Assembly: GCA_027532775.1 (NCBI GenBank)
Contig: JAPZTO010000001.1
Coordinates: forward strand, 186,001-250,000
Length of the DNA stretch: 64,000 bases
Direction: 5' to 3'
Source: Beijerinckiaceae bacterium
GTDB taxonomy: Bacteria > Pseudomonadota > Alphaproteobacteria > Rhizobiales > Beijerinckiaceae
Each line of letters opens with the position of its first letter. The first letter of the stretch is position 1. The notes under the pieces were generated by a model. It worked only from the letters and a program-made list of their open reading frames with translations, was not told where the DNA came from and did no database searches. Position numbers and translations under genes: made by a program. Below are positions 26,601-33,838 of this stretch, in pieces.

Positions 26601-27997
26601 AAATTGTTGAGGCCCGTTGTATCGCGGACATCGGCAATGACGGGGACCGAGGCCAGAACGGTCGCGGTGGCCCCGAACGCGTCGGTCACCGTCACGGAGA
26701 TGACGCGATCCGCGATATCCATCGCGAAAGTGCGCTCGGTATTGACGTAGCGGATCTCGCTGACGAGCGCCTGGACCTCGGCGGGCGTGTAGCCTCCCGG
26801 CCCGGCAACGAAGGAAAGGCTCGTGCCGGTCGTCGCGCCACGCACCAGCACGCCGGACGCGCCGGTGGCTGTGGCGGAGAGCGTCACATCGACGCGGCTG
26901 AACGTGTCACCATCCGGATCGGCAACCGAAACCTGGCCCTGCCGGACAATGGTAACGCCCGATTCGGCGCTGATGGTGCCGGTCGAGCGGGCCGCTTCCT
27001 CGGCGGTAAAGCCCCGGTAGCCCGTCCCCTCGGCGCCGGTGTCGATATCGATGACCGGCCGGTCATTGGTCCCGGTGATTGTCACCGTCACCGTCGCCGT
27101 GCTCGACAGGCCCGAGGAATCCGTCACGCGGTAGGTGAAGATATCCGTCACCTGGAGGCCCTGGCTCAACGCCTGGACCTGGGGCGAACCATTGTCGAGC
27201 ACATAGGTGTAGGTGCCATCGGCGCCGATGACGATCTGGCCGTAGGTGCCGGCCAACGTAACGCCGACATTGCCGGCCGATTCGCTGGCACCGACGCCGA
27301 CGCCGGTCACGGCGGCCGCACCGCTGGTCGTATCGTTCAGAAGAACATTGCCCGAGGCATTCGGCTGGCCGGGGAATTCCGCATTCCCTTCCCCGCCGAC
27401 GCCTGCCTCGGAGACGGCGGCCTCGTTGGCCACCGCAACCGGCGCTTGCAGGACAGGGCCGCTTGGGCCGCCCGGGCCGCCATTCTGCTGCGCGACGAAG
27501 GGCGTTAGTTGCGGCGGCTCTTCAAAGCTTGCGCGGCGGAACTCTTCCTGCGGGTTGAGATCATTCAGAGCCTGCCCGGGAAGGCCTTCGAAGCCCGAGC
27601 CATTACCAAACGGCCCCCCGCCGCCGAGCGGGCCGCGCGGCGGCAGCGATACGCCGGCCGCCGTGAGAATCTGCAAGTCTGTGGTGATCGGCGCCTGCGC
27701 GACGAATTCGCCGGCCATCACCGTCGAATTGCCGTCGAGATTGACGGCGATGTCCCGGGCCGGCTGCCCATCCGGCAGGAAGAGCCCCTCGACGACAATG
27801 TGAGCCTTGTCCTGGAACAGGATAACCAGCCGGCCGTCGATCTTCAGCAGGGTGATCGGATCATTCACGATTGCCGAGAGATTGAGCGCATCGCCGGGCG
27901 CCAGCCGGATGACCTCCGCCGTCCCCGCCGTTGGCTGACGGAGCCCGAAGACGCGCCCGGCCACTCCTGCCTGCGTAGAGACTGTCGTTCCGGCCAT
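23651..27997 (-). CDS. Giant secreted RTX-like surface protein with VCBS domains and Asn-rich nonapeptide repeats
   Basis: A 1448-residue protein, the probable cargo of the adjacent type I exporter. The ~115-residue N-terminal globular domain ends at ILTAAG (residues 111-115 include TAAG). A Gly/Pro linker follows (116-185), then a VCBS-like domain (~195-315; NVLLNDTT, GTYTYVLDNG, FTYRVTDSSG, TVTVTITGTND) and a second Ig-like domain (~318-458). From ~465 the chain is RTX-like; residues 654-1283 hold 70 contiguous nine-residue units of pattern GxGx(N/D)x(I/V)xx. By my count 49 of 70 carry Asn and 21 Asp where RTX proteins bind calcium through Asp. The last ~100 residues (ADIVAYRKVTSEGGDTLRDF ... 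ASDIKIV) look like a C-terminal type I secretion signal. ATG 27997 follows AAGAGGG. It may be an adhesin or coat protein; the exact role is unknown. Confidence 0.88.
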   Translation of the reverse strand: MAGTTVSTQAGVAGRVFGLRQPTAGTAEVIRLAPGDALNLSAIVNDPITLLKIDGRLVILFQDKAHIVVEGLFLPDGQPARDIAVNLDGNSTVMAGEFVAQAPITTDLQILTAAGVSLPPRGPLGGGGPFGNGSGFEGLPGQALNDLNPQEEFRRASFEEPPQLTPFVAQQNGGPGGPSGPVLQAPVAVANEAAVSEAGVGGEGNAEFPGQPNASGNVLLNDTTSGAAAVTGVGVGASESAGNVGVTLAGTYGQIVIGADGTYTYVLDNGSPQVQALSQGLQVTDIFTYRVTDSSGLSSTATVTVTITGTNDRPVIDIDTGAEGTGYRGFTAEEAARSTGTISAESGVTIVRQGQVSVADPDGDTFSRVDVTLSATATGASGVLVRGATTGTSLSFVAGPGGYTPAEVQALVSEIRYVNTERTFAMDIADRVISVTVTDAFGATATVLASVPVIADVRDTTGLNNFTGTRFDDRIEGMGGADTIRTGDGNDTLIYRAGDGTDILLDGGNGTDTLSILGDNGINRFLVDFDGSALTRLTSGFNSLPVAPNLANLEIVTLAGGGGRDTLDYNAATVSVSADLLAGTASGFTSISSIENLGGGSGDDTLLGDNGTNLINGRGGNNTISGRGGDDILSAGDGNNIVDGGDGDDLITLGDGDNVINGGAGSDIIAAGDGSNSVDGGDGIDFIALGTGDNSVNGGAGADIILVGNGDNSIDGGLGSDQIAAGNGNNVIIGGDGNDTILAGGGDNDVNSGEGDDFVGLGDGNNTVAAGEGDNTLLLGDGDNDITAGSGLDQIDVGDGANTIDAGEGDNVILAGNGGNRITAGSGANSITSGSGADTITAGDGDNSVDAGEGDNSVTLGNGNNAIAAGAGADILVAGNGDNSIDGGDGDNIVDLGGGANTITTGTGADIIVAGDGDNGVDSGAGNDQITLGDGSNTVAAGEGDNTLLLGDGDNAVTAGSGLDRITVGNGANTINAGGGNNIVLAGNGGNAITAGGGDNSITSGSGADTIVAGGGDNSVDAGNGDNVITLGGGANAITAGTGADTINAGDGDNSVDAGNGNNVITLGAGANSITAGTGADTIVAGDGDNGVDSGSGDDQITLGDGSNTVAAGEGDNTLLLGDGDNAVTAGSGLDRITVGNGSNTINAGDGNNIVLAGNGGNAITAGSGDNTINSGSGADVIAAGGGDNAVDAGGGDNVITLGGGANAITAGTGADTITAGNGDNSVGAGDGDNVITLGNGSNVIVAGSGDDTIVAGNGGNDISAGGGVNQITSGSGDDTITLSGTNDTVNAGNGSDQITVTGAGNATIDGGGGDDAILAGIGNDVIFGGVGDDDITTGLGADIVAYRKVTSEGGDTLRDFMTGMDAFQFLASDIGAGLAFGGADTGTLDASRFFSGANYTNSDQRFLFNTGDQTLYFDADGSGGGSSMIALATLEAGTVTASDIKIV
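24149..25687 (-). repeat. Three tandem 513-bp higher-order repeats inside the RTX-like gene
   Basis: The unit beginning GEGDNTLLLGDGD recurs at exactly 513-bp spacing (starts at 25687, 25174 and 24661 on the minus strand), i.e. 171 residues or 19 nonapeptides. Units 2 and 3 are nearly identical over their first 12 nonapeptides (about 98 of 108 residues by eye), whereas units 1 and 2 agree best in their last three. A 108-bp (four-nonapeptide) sub-period is also visible within unit 2. This nested 27/108/513-bp structure points to successive duplications. Confidence 0.9.
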
Positions 27998-28042
27998 CAC
28001 GCCCTCTTACAATGCTTAATTCTGCGTTATCACTTTATTAAT

Positions 28043-28069
28043 AGTATAAATTTGCTGCGCTGCGGTCAA
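28043..28069 (-). promoter_or_regulatory. Candidate promoter of the giant RTX-like gene
   Basis: On the minus strand TTGACC is followed after 15 nt by TATACT, ending about 45 bp before the ATG. The -10 matches 5 of 6 consensus positions but the spacer is short; TACTAT with a 17-nt spacer is an alternative reading. The surrounding sequence is AT-rich. Confidence 0.4.
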
Positions 28070-28881
28070 ACGGAAACAGCGCCGGCGGCAATTTCGCTAA
28101 TTTTTGGTTAATCGCTTCAGGCTGATGAATTTGTCGGCAGGCAATGCCCATTCCCGATGCACCGAAGCCCGGCGCAGCCGATGCCACTGAAATCCATTGG
28201 TCTGGATCCGATCGTTTCTCTGCCGGAAATCCGAACCACCCTCCTCCATAACCGTGCATTGGCCTGACCGATGGGGGCAATCCGGGATCGAGAGCCCGCC
28301 CGCCGATCATGCCGCGCCATTCGCCTCCAGGCCGAATCGGCTATCCAACCCATGCTTTGATATTACTTATACATATGAATAATCGTATCTATTGCGCGCC
28401 AGCTGCCGCCGCATCGCCCCGATGACCCCGATCACGCACCACCTGTCAGCATCCAGGCCGGCTCTCGCGTTTCCCATTCAAAACAGGGGTGCACGCAAGG
28501 CAAAGATACCAGTCGGCCGAGGGCACGCTCCAGCACCGATGGATCCGGGTCTGCCGGGCCGCAGAACCCCGAAATCCGTATCGATTGCCCCTCAATTGGC
28601 CTCAGGACACCCACTTACAGACTTCGCTTGCCCGACAGGTTTTACATTCCCGCGATCGTTTGGGCGCCATCCGAACTTCAGAGCGCATTTTCGGATACGT
28701 ATATTGCTGCGATGCAGCACAAAACTGACTTCACAATGCTTTCAGATATGAACTTTTGCCCCGCGCAACTGGTCGATCAGCATTTTTGGACCGACTCAGA
28801 AGTTTATTCTGCACGTTAACCGAGCTTATTCTGACTAATTTTTTGTTTCACGACATCCAGCTTGAGAACAAATACACAAAA

Positions 28882-28897
28882 TGTGAAAATTATCACA
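28882..28897. promoter_or_regulatory. CRP/FNR-superfamily binding site
   Basis: TGTGA, six bases, TCACA: an exact match to the CRP consensus core, extended by A and T to an 18-bp symmetrical frame (ATGTGA ... TCACAT). It lies about 200 bp upstream of the Hint-RTX start codon and 0.9 kb from the giant gene. A TTGACA hexamer follows at 28928-28933, though its -10 is weak. Which CRP/FNR-type protein binds is unknown. Confidence 0.6.
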
Positions 28898-29099
28898 TAG
28901 AACTTCTGCGTATTATCACTGCTGATTTTGACAAAAATTGATAGTTATGCTTCGCAGCAAAACGGTCATATTCTAGGCACCGCGCCTGCCATGGGTGCAT
29001 TCATGCCTGGATTTTTCAAAAAACGTGAATCTACGGTGTTTTTGCAATTGCCAATTCTTGCGTATCGAATTAATGCGTCATCAACCGCAGGAGGTGGAT

Positions 29100-30152
29100 A
29101 TGTCAGGACCGACGAACGGAAACGATTTTCTTACGGGTGGGGGTATTGTCGACGGCCAGGCCGGCGATGACATCATCATTGGTGGCGCCGGAGCCGACAT
29201 CCTGTCGGGCGGCCTTGGCAACGATATCCTTTCGGGTGGCGGCGGTGCCGACCTCCTCAATGGTGGCCAGGGCGCTGACGTCCTGCTGGGTGGCGGCGGT
29301 GCCGACGTCCTCAATGGCGGGGCTGGCAGCGATGTCCTGACGGGCGGCGCCGGTGGCGACGTTTTCCGGTTCCTCAATGCCGGCAACGACATTGTTACCG
29401 ATTTCAAAGCTGCCCAGGGTGATCTCCTGCAGATCGACAACATTGCCGGCGTGTTCACCGCCGCCGATCTGACGATCACGCAGGTGGGCAGCGCGGTGGT
29501 CATCACGGCCCCGTCCAACCCGGCCTTCTCGATCACGCTCCAGAACACCAACGTCGCGGATGTCACGGGCAGCCTGCTGGTTGCCTGCCTGCTGCGCGGC
29601 ACGATGGTTGCCACGCCGGATGGCGAAGTTGCCGTCGAAGCGCTCGCGATCGGCGATCTCGTCTCGACGGTCGATGGCGTCGCCAAGCCGGTCAAGTGGG
29701 TCGGCAAGCGCGCCTATGCCGGTCCGTTCGCCCGGGGCAATGCCCGCGTGACGCCGGTCAAGATCTCCGCCGGTGCGCTCGGCGACAACATTCCTTCGCG
29801 TGATCTGTTCGTCTCGCCGGAACATGCCGTCCTCGTCGATGGCGCTCTCGTTCCGGCTCAGCATCTCGTGAACGGCTCGACCATCGTGCCGGCGACCGGC
29901 ATCGATGTGATCGAGTATTTCCATGTCGAGTTCGACACGCCGCAGGTCCTGCTGACGAATGGCGCTCCGACCGAGAGCTATGTCGACGAAGGTTCGCGGC
30001 AGATGTTTGCCAACTACGCGGAATATGTCGAGCTGTACGGCGAGACCGCCGGCAACGCCGTGGCCTCGCGTCGTTTCCCGCTGGTCGAGGGCGGTGCCGA
30101 ACTGGAGGCCATCCAGTCCCGGCTCGCCACGCGCATGGCCGTCGCGGCCTGA
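29100..30152 (+). CDS. RTX repeat plus Hint-domain protein
   Basis: A 350-residue protein. Residues ~18-90 are canonical calcium-binding RTX nonapeptides (GGAGADILSGGLGNDILSGG) followed by FRFLNAGNDIVTDFK, typical of type I secreted proteins. A Hint_2 (hedgehog/intein-type) domain starts at Cys163 in ACLLRGTMVATPDGEVAVEA, with the block SPEHAVLVDG (~239-248) and the end block VLLTNGAPTESY (~283-294). No signal peptide is present, as expected for type I cargo. ATG 29100 follows a perfect AGGAGGT. First gene of a three-gene operon. Hint domains can autoprocess; whether this one does is not known. Confidence 0.88.
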   Translation: MSGPTNGNDFLTGGGIVDGQAGDDIIIGGAGADILSGGLGNDILSGGGGADLLNGGQGADVLLGGGGADVLNGGAGSDVLTGGAGGDVFRFLNAGNDIVTDFKAAQGDLLQIDNIAGVFTAADLTITQVGSAVVITAPSNPAFSITLQNTNVADVTGSLLVACLLRGTMVATPDGEVAVEALAIGDLVSTVDGVAKPVKWVGKRAYAGPFARGNARVTPVKISAGALGDNIPSRDLFVSPEHAVLVDGALVPAQHLVNGSTIVPATGIDVIEYFHVEFDTPQVLLTNGAPTESYVDEGSRQMFANYAEYVELYGETAGNAVASRRFPLVEGGAELEAIQSRLATRMAVAA

Positions 30153-30181
30153 TCGCCAGACGTTCCTGAGGAGATCCTTCC

Positions 30182-31153
30182 GTGAGTGGCACCGTCGCAA
30201 AAGCAGGAGTGAAGGGGGTGATGCGCAAGCAGCGCGTCACACCCGGCCTGTTTGTGCTGCGCTACTCGACCGCCAATACGCGCGGCGTCGTCCCCTCGGT
30301 CCTCGTCGAGGTCGAGGATGCGGCGGCCGCCCGGTTGATGCACGATTCCGACGCAACGAGGCCGGTCCTGTCCGGTCCCGGAAGCGGCCTTGTCGTGGTT
30401 GTGGAGAAGGAAACCGAACTCCGCCTCACGGTTGTTGCCGGCACTCCCGGCGGCAGCCTGGACGCGCAGCTCGCCCTCGAGCGGATCGTCACGACAGCTG
30501 AAGCGACGCAACCCGGCGCGACGCCTGAACCCGTTGTTTCCGAACGTGGGCCTGCCCTTATCGGGCACGTGGCGCGGCGCGGCGACATCAAGGTTGGCAA
30601 TGGCGGCTGGATCTGTGGACCGGAAGCGCCGATGGCGATCGAAGGCCTGCAGATTCTCTGGCCTGAAGCGCCCGAAGGCGTCGACATCCTCTTGTCGGCT
30701 GTTATCGGAACCACGACACGGCGTCCGCAGCCTCCTGTCCGGATCGGGCATTTTGCGGGGACCCGGCAAAAGGCGTCGCCTCTTGTCGGCCTCACGCTGA
30801 ACCTGACCGGTGCTGCCACGCACCTTTACTCGCTGACCGTGGAAGCGCTCTTCCTCGGTTCGCCGATCGTCACAAAAACCGGTCCCTACATCGAACTGTC
30901 GGGACCAACCGGGATGGAACCCCTCGTTGGCCTTCGCCTGAAGGTCTCGGGGCCGGACCTCGATGAGTCCGTCCCTGCCAGCATACCCGTCAAGATCGAG
31001 GCGGCCTTGCCCAGCCCGGCCCAATGGACCGGTGAAAGCCAGCCCTTCGCCCGCGATCCGGCGCCTGCTGCCCCCCCTTCTTCGGGGAACCATCGCGTCC
31101 GAGTTTTCCGCGCTCCGCGGGCCACTCAATCTTCGCCCCTTTCTGTCGATTAA
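30182..31153 (+). CDS. Protein of unknown function with three internal repeats, between two RTX genes
   Basis: A 323-residue protein that I do not recognise. No signal peptide or membrane helix is seen. Three related segments recur: GPEAPMAIEGLQILW (146-160), GTRQKASPLVGLTLNLTG (193-210) and GPTGMEPLVGLRLKVSG (241-257), each preceded by a beta-rich stretch, so the C-terminal half looks like repeated beta modules; this loosely recalls ChW-type repeats, but that is not a family call. The last ~45 residues are Pro/Ser/Arg-rich and probably disordered. Translation starts at GTG behind GAGGAGA, 29 bp after the Hint-RTX gene and 20 bp before the next RTX gene, so it is co-expressed with two secreted proteins. 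A surface or chaperone role is guesswork. Confidence 0.8.
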   Translation: MSGTVAKAGVKGVMRKQRVTPGLFVLRYSTANTRGVVPSVLVEVEDAAAARLMHDSDATRPVLSGPGSGLVVVVEKETELRLTVVAGTPGGSLDAQLALERIVTTAEATQPGATPEPVVSERGPALIGHVARRGDIKVGNGGWICGPEAPMAIEGLQILWPEAPEGVDILLSAVIGTTTRRPQPPVRIGHFAGTRQKASPLVGLTLNLTGAATHLYSLTVEALFLGSPIVTKTGPYIELSGPTGMEPLVGLRLKVSGPDLDESVPASIPVKIEAALPSPAQWTGESQPFARDPAPAAPPSSGNHRVRVFRAPRATQSSPLSVD

Positions 31154-31173
31154 GCCACGCTTAGGAGTTTCCC

Positions 31174-32130
31174 ATGGCGACTTACGCATACACCCAATCC
31201 GGCCTCGCTACCGATCTGAATACGGGCGCCGTGAACGGAGCCGGCACGTTCAGCCCGGCGGATGCCCAGAAGATCGCAGACTTCCTTGCGTCGAAGGGCG
31301 TTTTCTCCGACACATTCGGCTATGCCGATCTCGTGGTGCCCGGCGACCCGGATGCCGTGAACCCGGGTGAGGAATTCACCATCTATACCGATGCTCCCGA
31401 TGCCGGCTTCAATGTTCCCGGCGCCAACGGCATCGCGATCTTCGACACCGATGGCGACGTGGACGCAACGTTCAACGGCGGCGGCAACAAAGTGGTCTTC
31501 ACCAATGTCGGCGATGACACGCTGACGGCGATGACGGGCAGCAACTACATCGATACCGGCGCTGGCGACGATTACATCACCACCGGCGCAGGCAACGACA
31601 CGCTTCTCGGCGGCGCGGGCAATGACACCCTTCTCGGCGGCGCGGGCAATGACAGCCTGGTCGGCGGCGGCGGCGAAGACAGCATTGTCGGCGGTACGGG
31701 CAATGACACGGTCATTGCCGGCGGCGGGGATGATTATGTCGATGCCGGCAGCGGCGACGATTTCGTGAATGCTGGTAATGGCAACGACTACGTCATCGGC
31801 GGCGCGGGCAACGACACGATCATCGGCGGTGCTGGCAATGATACGATCCTCGGCGGGTCGGGCGATGACCGGATCACCGATACGATGGGTGTCGGCGGCA
31901 ATGCCTCGCTTACCGGCGGTTCTGGCGACGATACCTTCTTCCTCACCATGGCGGGTGGCGGCTCGGCAACGGTCAGCGGCGGTTCGGGCAACGACGACGT
32001 GCTCAACATCTACACCACGGCCAACATCACTGGCGAGACCGGCAAGCCCGGCGGCATCACGCTCATCACCTTCGACGATGGCAGCCAGATCGAAGTCAGC
32101 GGCATCGAAGAGATCAAGATCAACCCGTAA
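31174..32130 (+). CDS. Calcium-binding RTX repeat protein
   Basis: A 318-residue protein. Residues 1-110 are a non-repeat N-terminal domain (DAQKIADFLASKGVFSDTFG, then a beta-rich part); residues ~128-275 contain canonical RTX nonapeptides such as GAGNDTLLGGAGNDTLLGG, with Asp in nearly every calcium position, in contrast to the Asn-rich giant protein. The C-terminal ~40 residues (GITLITFDDGSQIEVSGIEE) form a short beta end that could serve as the secretion signal. ATG follows TAGGAG. It is the last gene of the Hint-RTX operon and is closed by a strong terminator. Small acidic RTX proteins of this kind can be matrix or surface-layer subunits; that role is inferred. Confidence 0.88.
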   Translation: MATYAYTQSGLATDLNTGAVNGAGTFSPADAQKIADFLASKGVFSDTFGYADLVVPGDPDAVNPGEEFTIYTDAPDAGFNVPGANGIAIFDTDGDVDATFNGGGNKVVFTNVGDDTLTAMTGSNYIDTGAGDDYITTGAGNDTLLGGAGNDTLLGGAGNDSLVGGGGEDSIVGGTGNDTVIAGGGDDYVDAGSGDDFVNAGNGNDYVIGGAGNDTIIGGAGNDTILGGSGDDRITDTMGVGGNASLTGGSGDDTFFLTMAGGGSATVSGGSGNDDVLNIYTTANITGETGKPGGITLITFDDGSQIEVSGIEEIKINP

Positions 32131-32157
32131 GGGCTGGTTTGAGCTTCAACGCAGAAG

Positions 32158-32186
32158 AAAAGGGGCCTCTGGCCCCTTTTTTATTT
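32158..32186 (+). terminator. Strong Rho-independent terminator of the Hint-RTX operon
   Basis: A perfect 10-bp stem (AAAAGGGGCC / GGCCCCTTTT) with a TCT loop continues into TTATTT, 27 bp after the RTX stop codon. It is the best intrinsic terminator in the window and separates the secreted-protein operon from the SapC-like genes. Confidence 0.93.
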
Positions 32187-32249
32187 GGATGAAGATGGAA
32201 ATTCGGGCGGGGTGCCCGGGCCTGTGTTGCTTGCCGCCCCCGATGATGC

Positions 32250-32999
32250 ATGCCAAAAGAACACATGTCGCCGTGGTCCGTCCTGTATGAAGCGCCCCGA
32301 CTGCTGACATCCGAGTGGGGGCATCACCGGATCTTTGCCCCGGAGGCCTATCCCGCCATCCGGGCGCTACGCGAAGTCGCGATCCTGGCCCGTGAAGCCC
32401 CGGTGATTGCCCGCACCGTGCCGATCTGCTGGCGGCGTGACCAGGGGCGCTACCGCCTCGTCGCGCTGATGGCGCTGCGCGAACAGGCGACAGTGCTGCC
32501 CCCCTATGGCGACCTTCCGATGGCGGTGCAGGCCTATCCCTTCGTTGTCCCGGACGAGGAAACGCTCGGCCAGCGACAGATCTGGGTCGATTCCGCCATC
32601 GCGGACCGGCCAACGGATGTGGGGGCGCCGCTTGTCATGGCAGACGGGCGCCTGTCCAATGCGGCCCGCATGCGCGGGGAAATGGCCATCCAGCTGGCGA
32701 AAGGCCAGAATGATACCGACGATCTCTGTGACGACCTCGCCGAGGAAGGCCTGCTCGAGCCGTGGCCGCTGAAATTCGATCTCGGATTCGGTGAGGCGGT
32801 CGATATTGACGGTCTGTTCGTGCTCAAGGCATCGCGGCTGCAGGACCCGGTCTGGTTCACCCTCGTCGAACGCCATGGCATCGGCGCCGGGATGCTGGTG
32901 GCCAACCATCGGCTGTCGCTTTTCCGGATCAACTGGCTGCTGGCCAATGCGCGGAATTCTGTCCGGGCCAAGGCCCGTGGCGCCGAGGCCGCGCCATGA
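32250..32999 (+). CDS. SapC-like protein 1
   Basis: A 249-residue protein resembling the SapC family: an opening HHRIFAPEAYPAIRALREVA, then APVIARTVPICWRR, a central block MAVQAYPFVVPDEE, LGQRQIWVDS, LFVLKASRLQDPVW and the closing HRLSLFRINWLLANA. SapC proteins were named from Campylobacter fetus S-layer genes; their biochemical role is unclear. There is no signal peptide. The start is ATG 32250 or 32265; neither has a strong ribosome site. Its stop overlaps the next SapC-like gene (ATGA), and it follows the terminator of an RTX operon. Family call is by recognition of motifs, not by search. Confidence 0.72.
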   Translation: MPKEHMSPWSVLYEAPRLLTSEWGHHRIFAPEAYPAIRALREVAILAREAPVIARTVPICWRRDQGRYRLVALMALREQATVLPPYGDLPMAVQAYPFVVPDEETLGQRQIWVDSAIADRPTDVGAPLVMADGRLSNAARMRGEMAIQLAKGQNDTDDLCDDLAEEGLLEPWPLKFDLGFGEAVDIDGLFVLKASRLQDPVWFTLVERHGIGAGMLVANHRLSLFRINWLLANARNSVRAKARGAEAAP

Positions 33000-33838
33000 C
33001 GGATGTGCTGTTTCCAAAAGGGCGCTTCGTTCCGGTCGACTCGCTGGAGGCCCCGGCCTGGACCCCGCTGACGGATTATTCCGGGCTCCAGCCGCTTGAC
33101 CTGGTGCCCCTCGCGGATACCGAATTGCTCAATGCTGCCCATTATGCCCTGCTGGGTGTGCATGTTTCCCGCACCTACCCCGCCGAGCCGATCGTGGCGC
33201 TTCTGCTCCATCCGGATCTTGCACGGGCCGCGCCCCTCGATGCCGCGGGACGGTGGGTGGCACCCTACACGCCGCTCGCCCTGCGGTTGCTGCCGTTCAG
33301 CCCGGCGCGGAATGGCACCATGCTGTTCTGCGAGGCCTTTGCAGGCCCGCCGGGGACATCGACCCAACGGGTCAAGGATCCGGGCGGGGCTCATACGCCG
33401 GAATTCCGCAATGTCGTGGAGCTTGGCCGCCTGCTCGCACAAGGTGCGCGCCGGCTGTCCGATGCCGCGCGGGTGCTGCTGGCAGCAGATCTCCTCCTGC
33501 CGCTCGAGCCGCTTGAAAGCCATCCGGGCGAGCGGTTTCTCGTGATCAACGCCAATGCCCTGGGGGCCTTGCATCCATCCCGCGCCGCCGGGCTGACAAC
33601 GATGGGCATGCTGCCGCTGGAGCTTGCGGCCGCGAGCCTGTTCTCGCTCCGGTATCGCAAGCGCCGGATCGTGCAGGAGCCGGCTGCTGCACAGGCGCCG
33701 CTTGATATCCTCGCGCGGAACCCGCAAGACCGGTTGGGTTCGCCGCTCCCCGACAACCTCACTCAGATTTACGAGCTGGATTCGAGCATGCTGTTTTCGC
33801 TCGATACCTTTGCCAGCACGAAGGACCGTGCCGAATGA
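32996..33838 (+). CDS. SapC-like protein 2 (divergent)
   Basis: A 280-residue protein that looks like a distant relative of the SapC family: AAHYALLGVHVSRTYPAEPI, VALLLHPDLARAAPLDAAGR, WVAPYTPLALRLLPFSPARN and LFCEAFAG align in order with the core of SapC (residue exposure, variable loop, 'YPF'-type strand). The C-terminal third diverges and ends in an acidic tail. No membrane segment or signal peptide is visible. It overlaps both neighbours by 4 nt (SapC-like 1 upstream, a glycosyltransferase downstream), so all three are translationally coupled and probably act together. Confidence 0.55.
   Translation: MTDVLFPKGRFVPVDSLEAPAWTPLTDYSGLQPLDLVPLADTELLNAAHYALLGVHVSRTYPAEPIVALLLHPDLARAAPLDAAGRWVAPYTPLALRLLPFSPARNGTMLFCEAFAGPPGTSTQRVKDPGGAHTPEFRNVVELGRLLAQGARRLSDAARVLLAADLLLPLEPLESHPGERFLVINANALGALHPSRAAGLTTMGMLPLELAAASLFSLRYRKRRIVQEPAAAQAPLDILARNPQDRLGSPLPDNLTQIYELDSSMLFSLDTFASTKDRAE

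Larger units (their letters stand above)
28001..29099. other. AT-rich 1.1-kb divergent intergenic region
   Basis: This is the longest gene-free stretch in the window, lying between the start of the giant RTX-like gene (minus) and the Hint-RTX gene (plus). It is visibly AT-rich against a high-GC background, most strongly at 28800-28960. Only short frames without ribosome sites are present, so I call no gene. It holds a candidate promoter for the minus-strand gene and an exact CRP-type site on the plus-gene side. An undetected small RNA or long leader is possible but I see no specific support. Confidence 0.7.

Noticed and set aside
23651-27997. Classification of the giant protein as a toxin (RTX cytolysin) or serralysin protease
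   Set aside because: No zinc-protease motif, no hydrophobic pore-forming domain and no acyltransferase gene is present; VCBS-like domains and solenoid repeats fit an adhesin or coat better.
28001-29099. Small protein genes in the AT-rich gap
   Set aside because: The open frames of 60-120 codons lack ribosome sites, have no coding bias I can see and match no motif.
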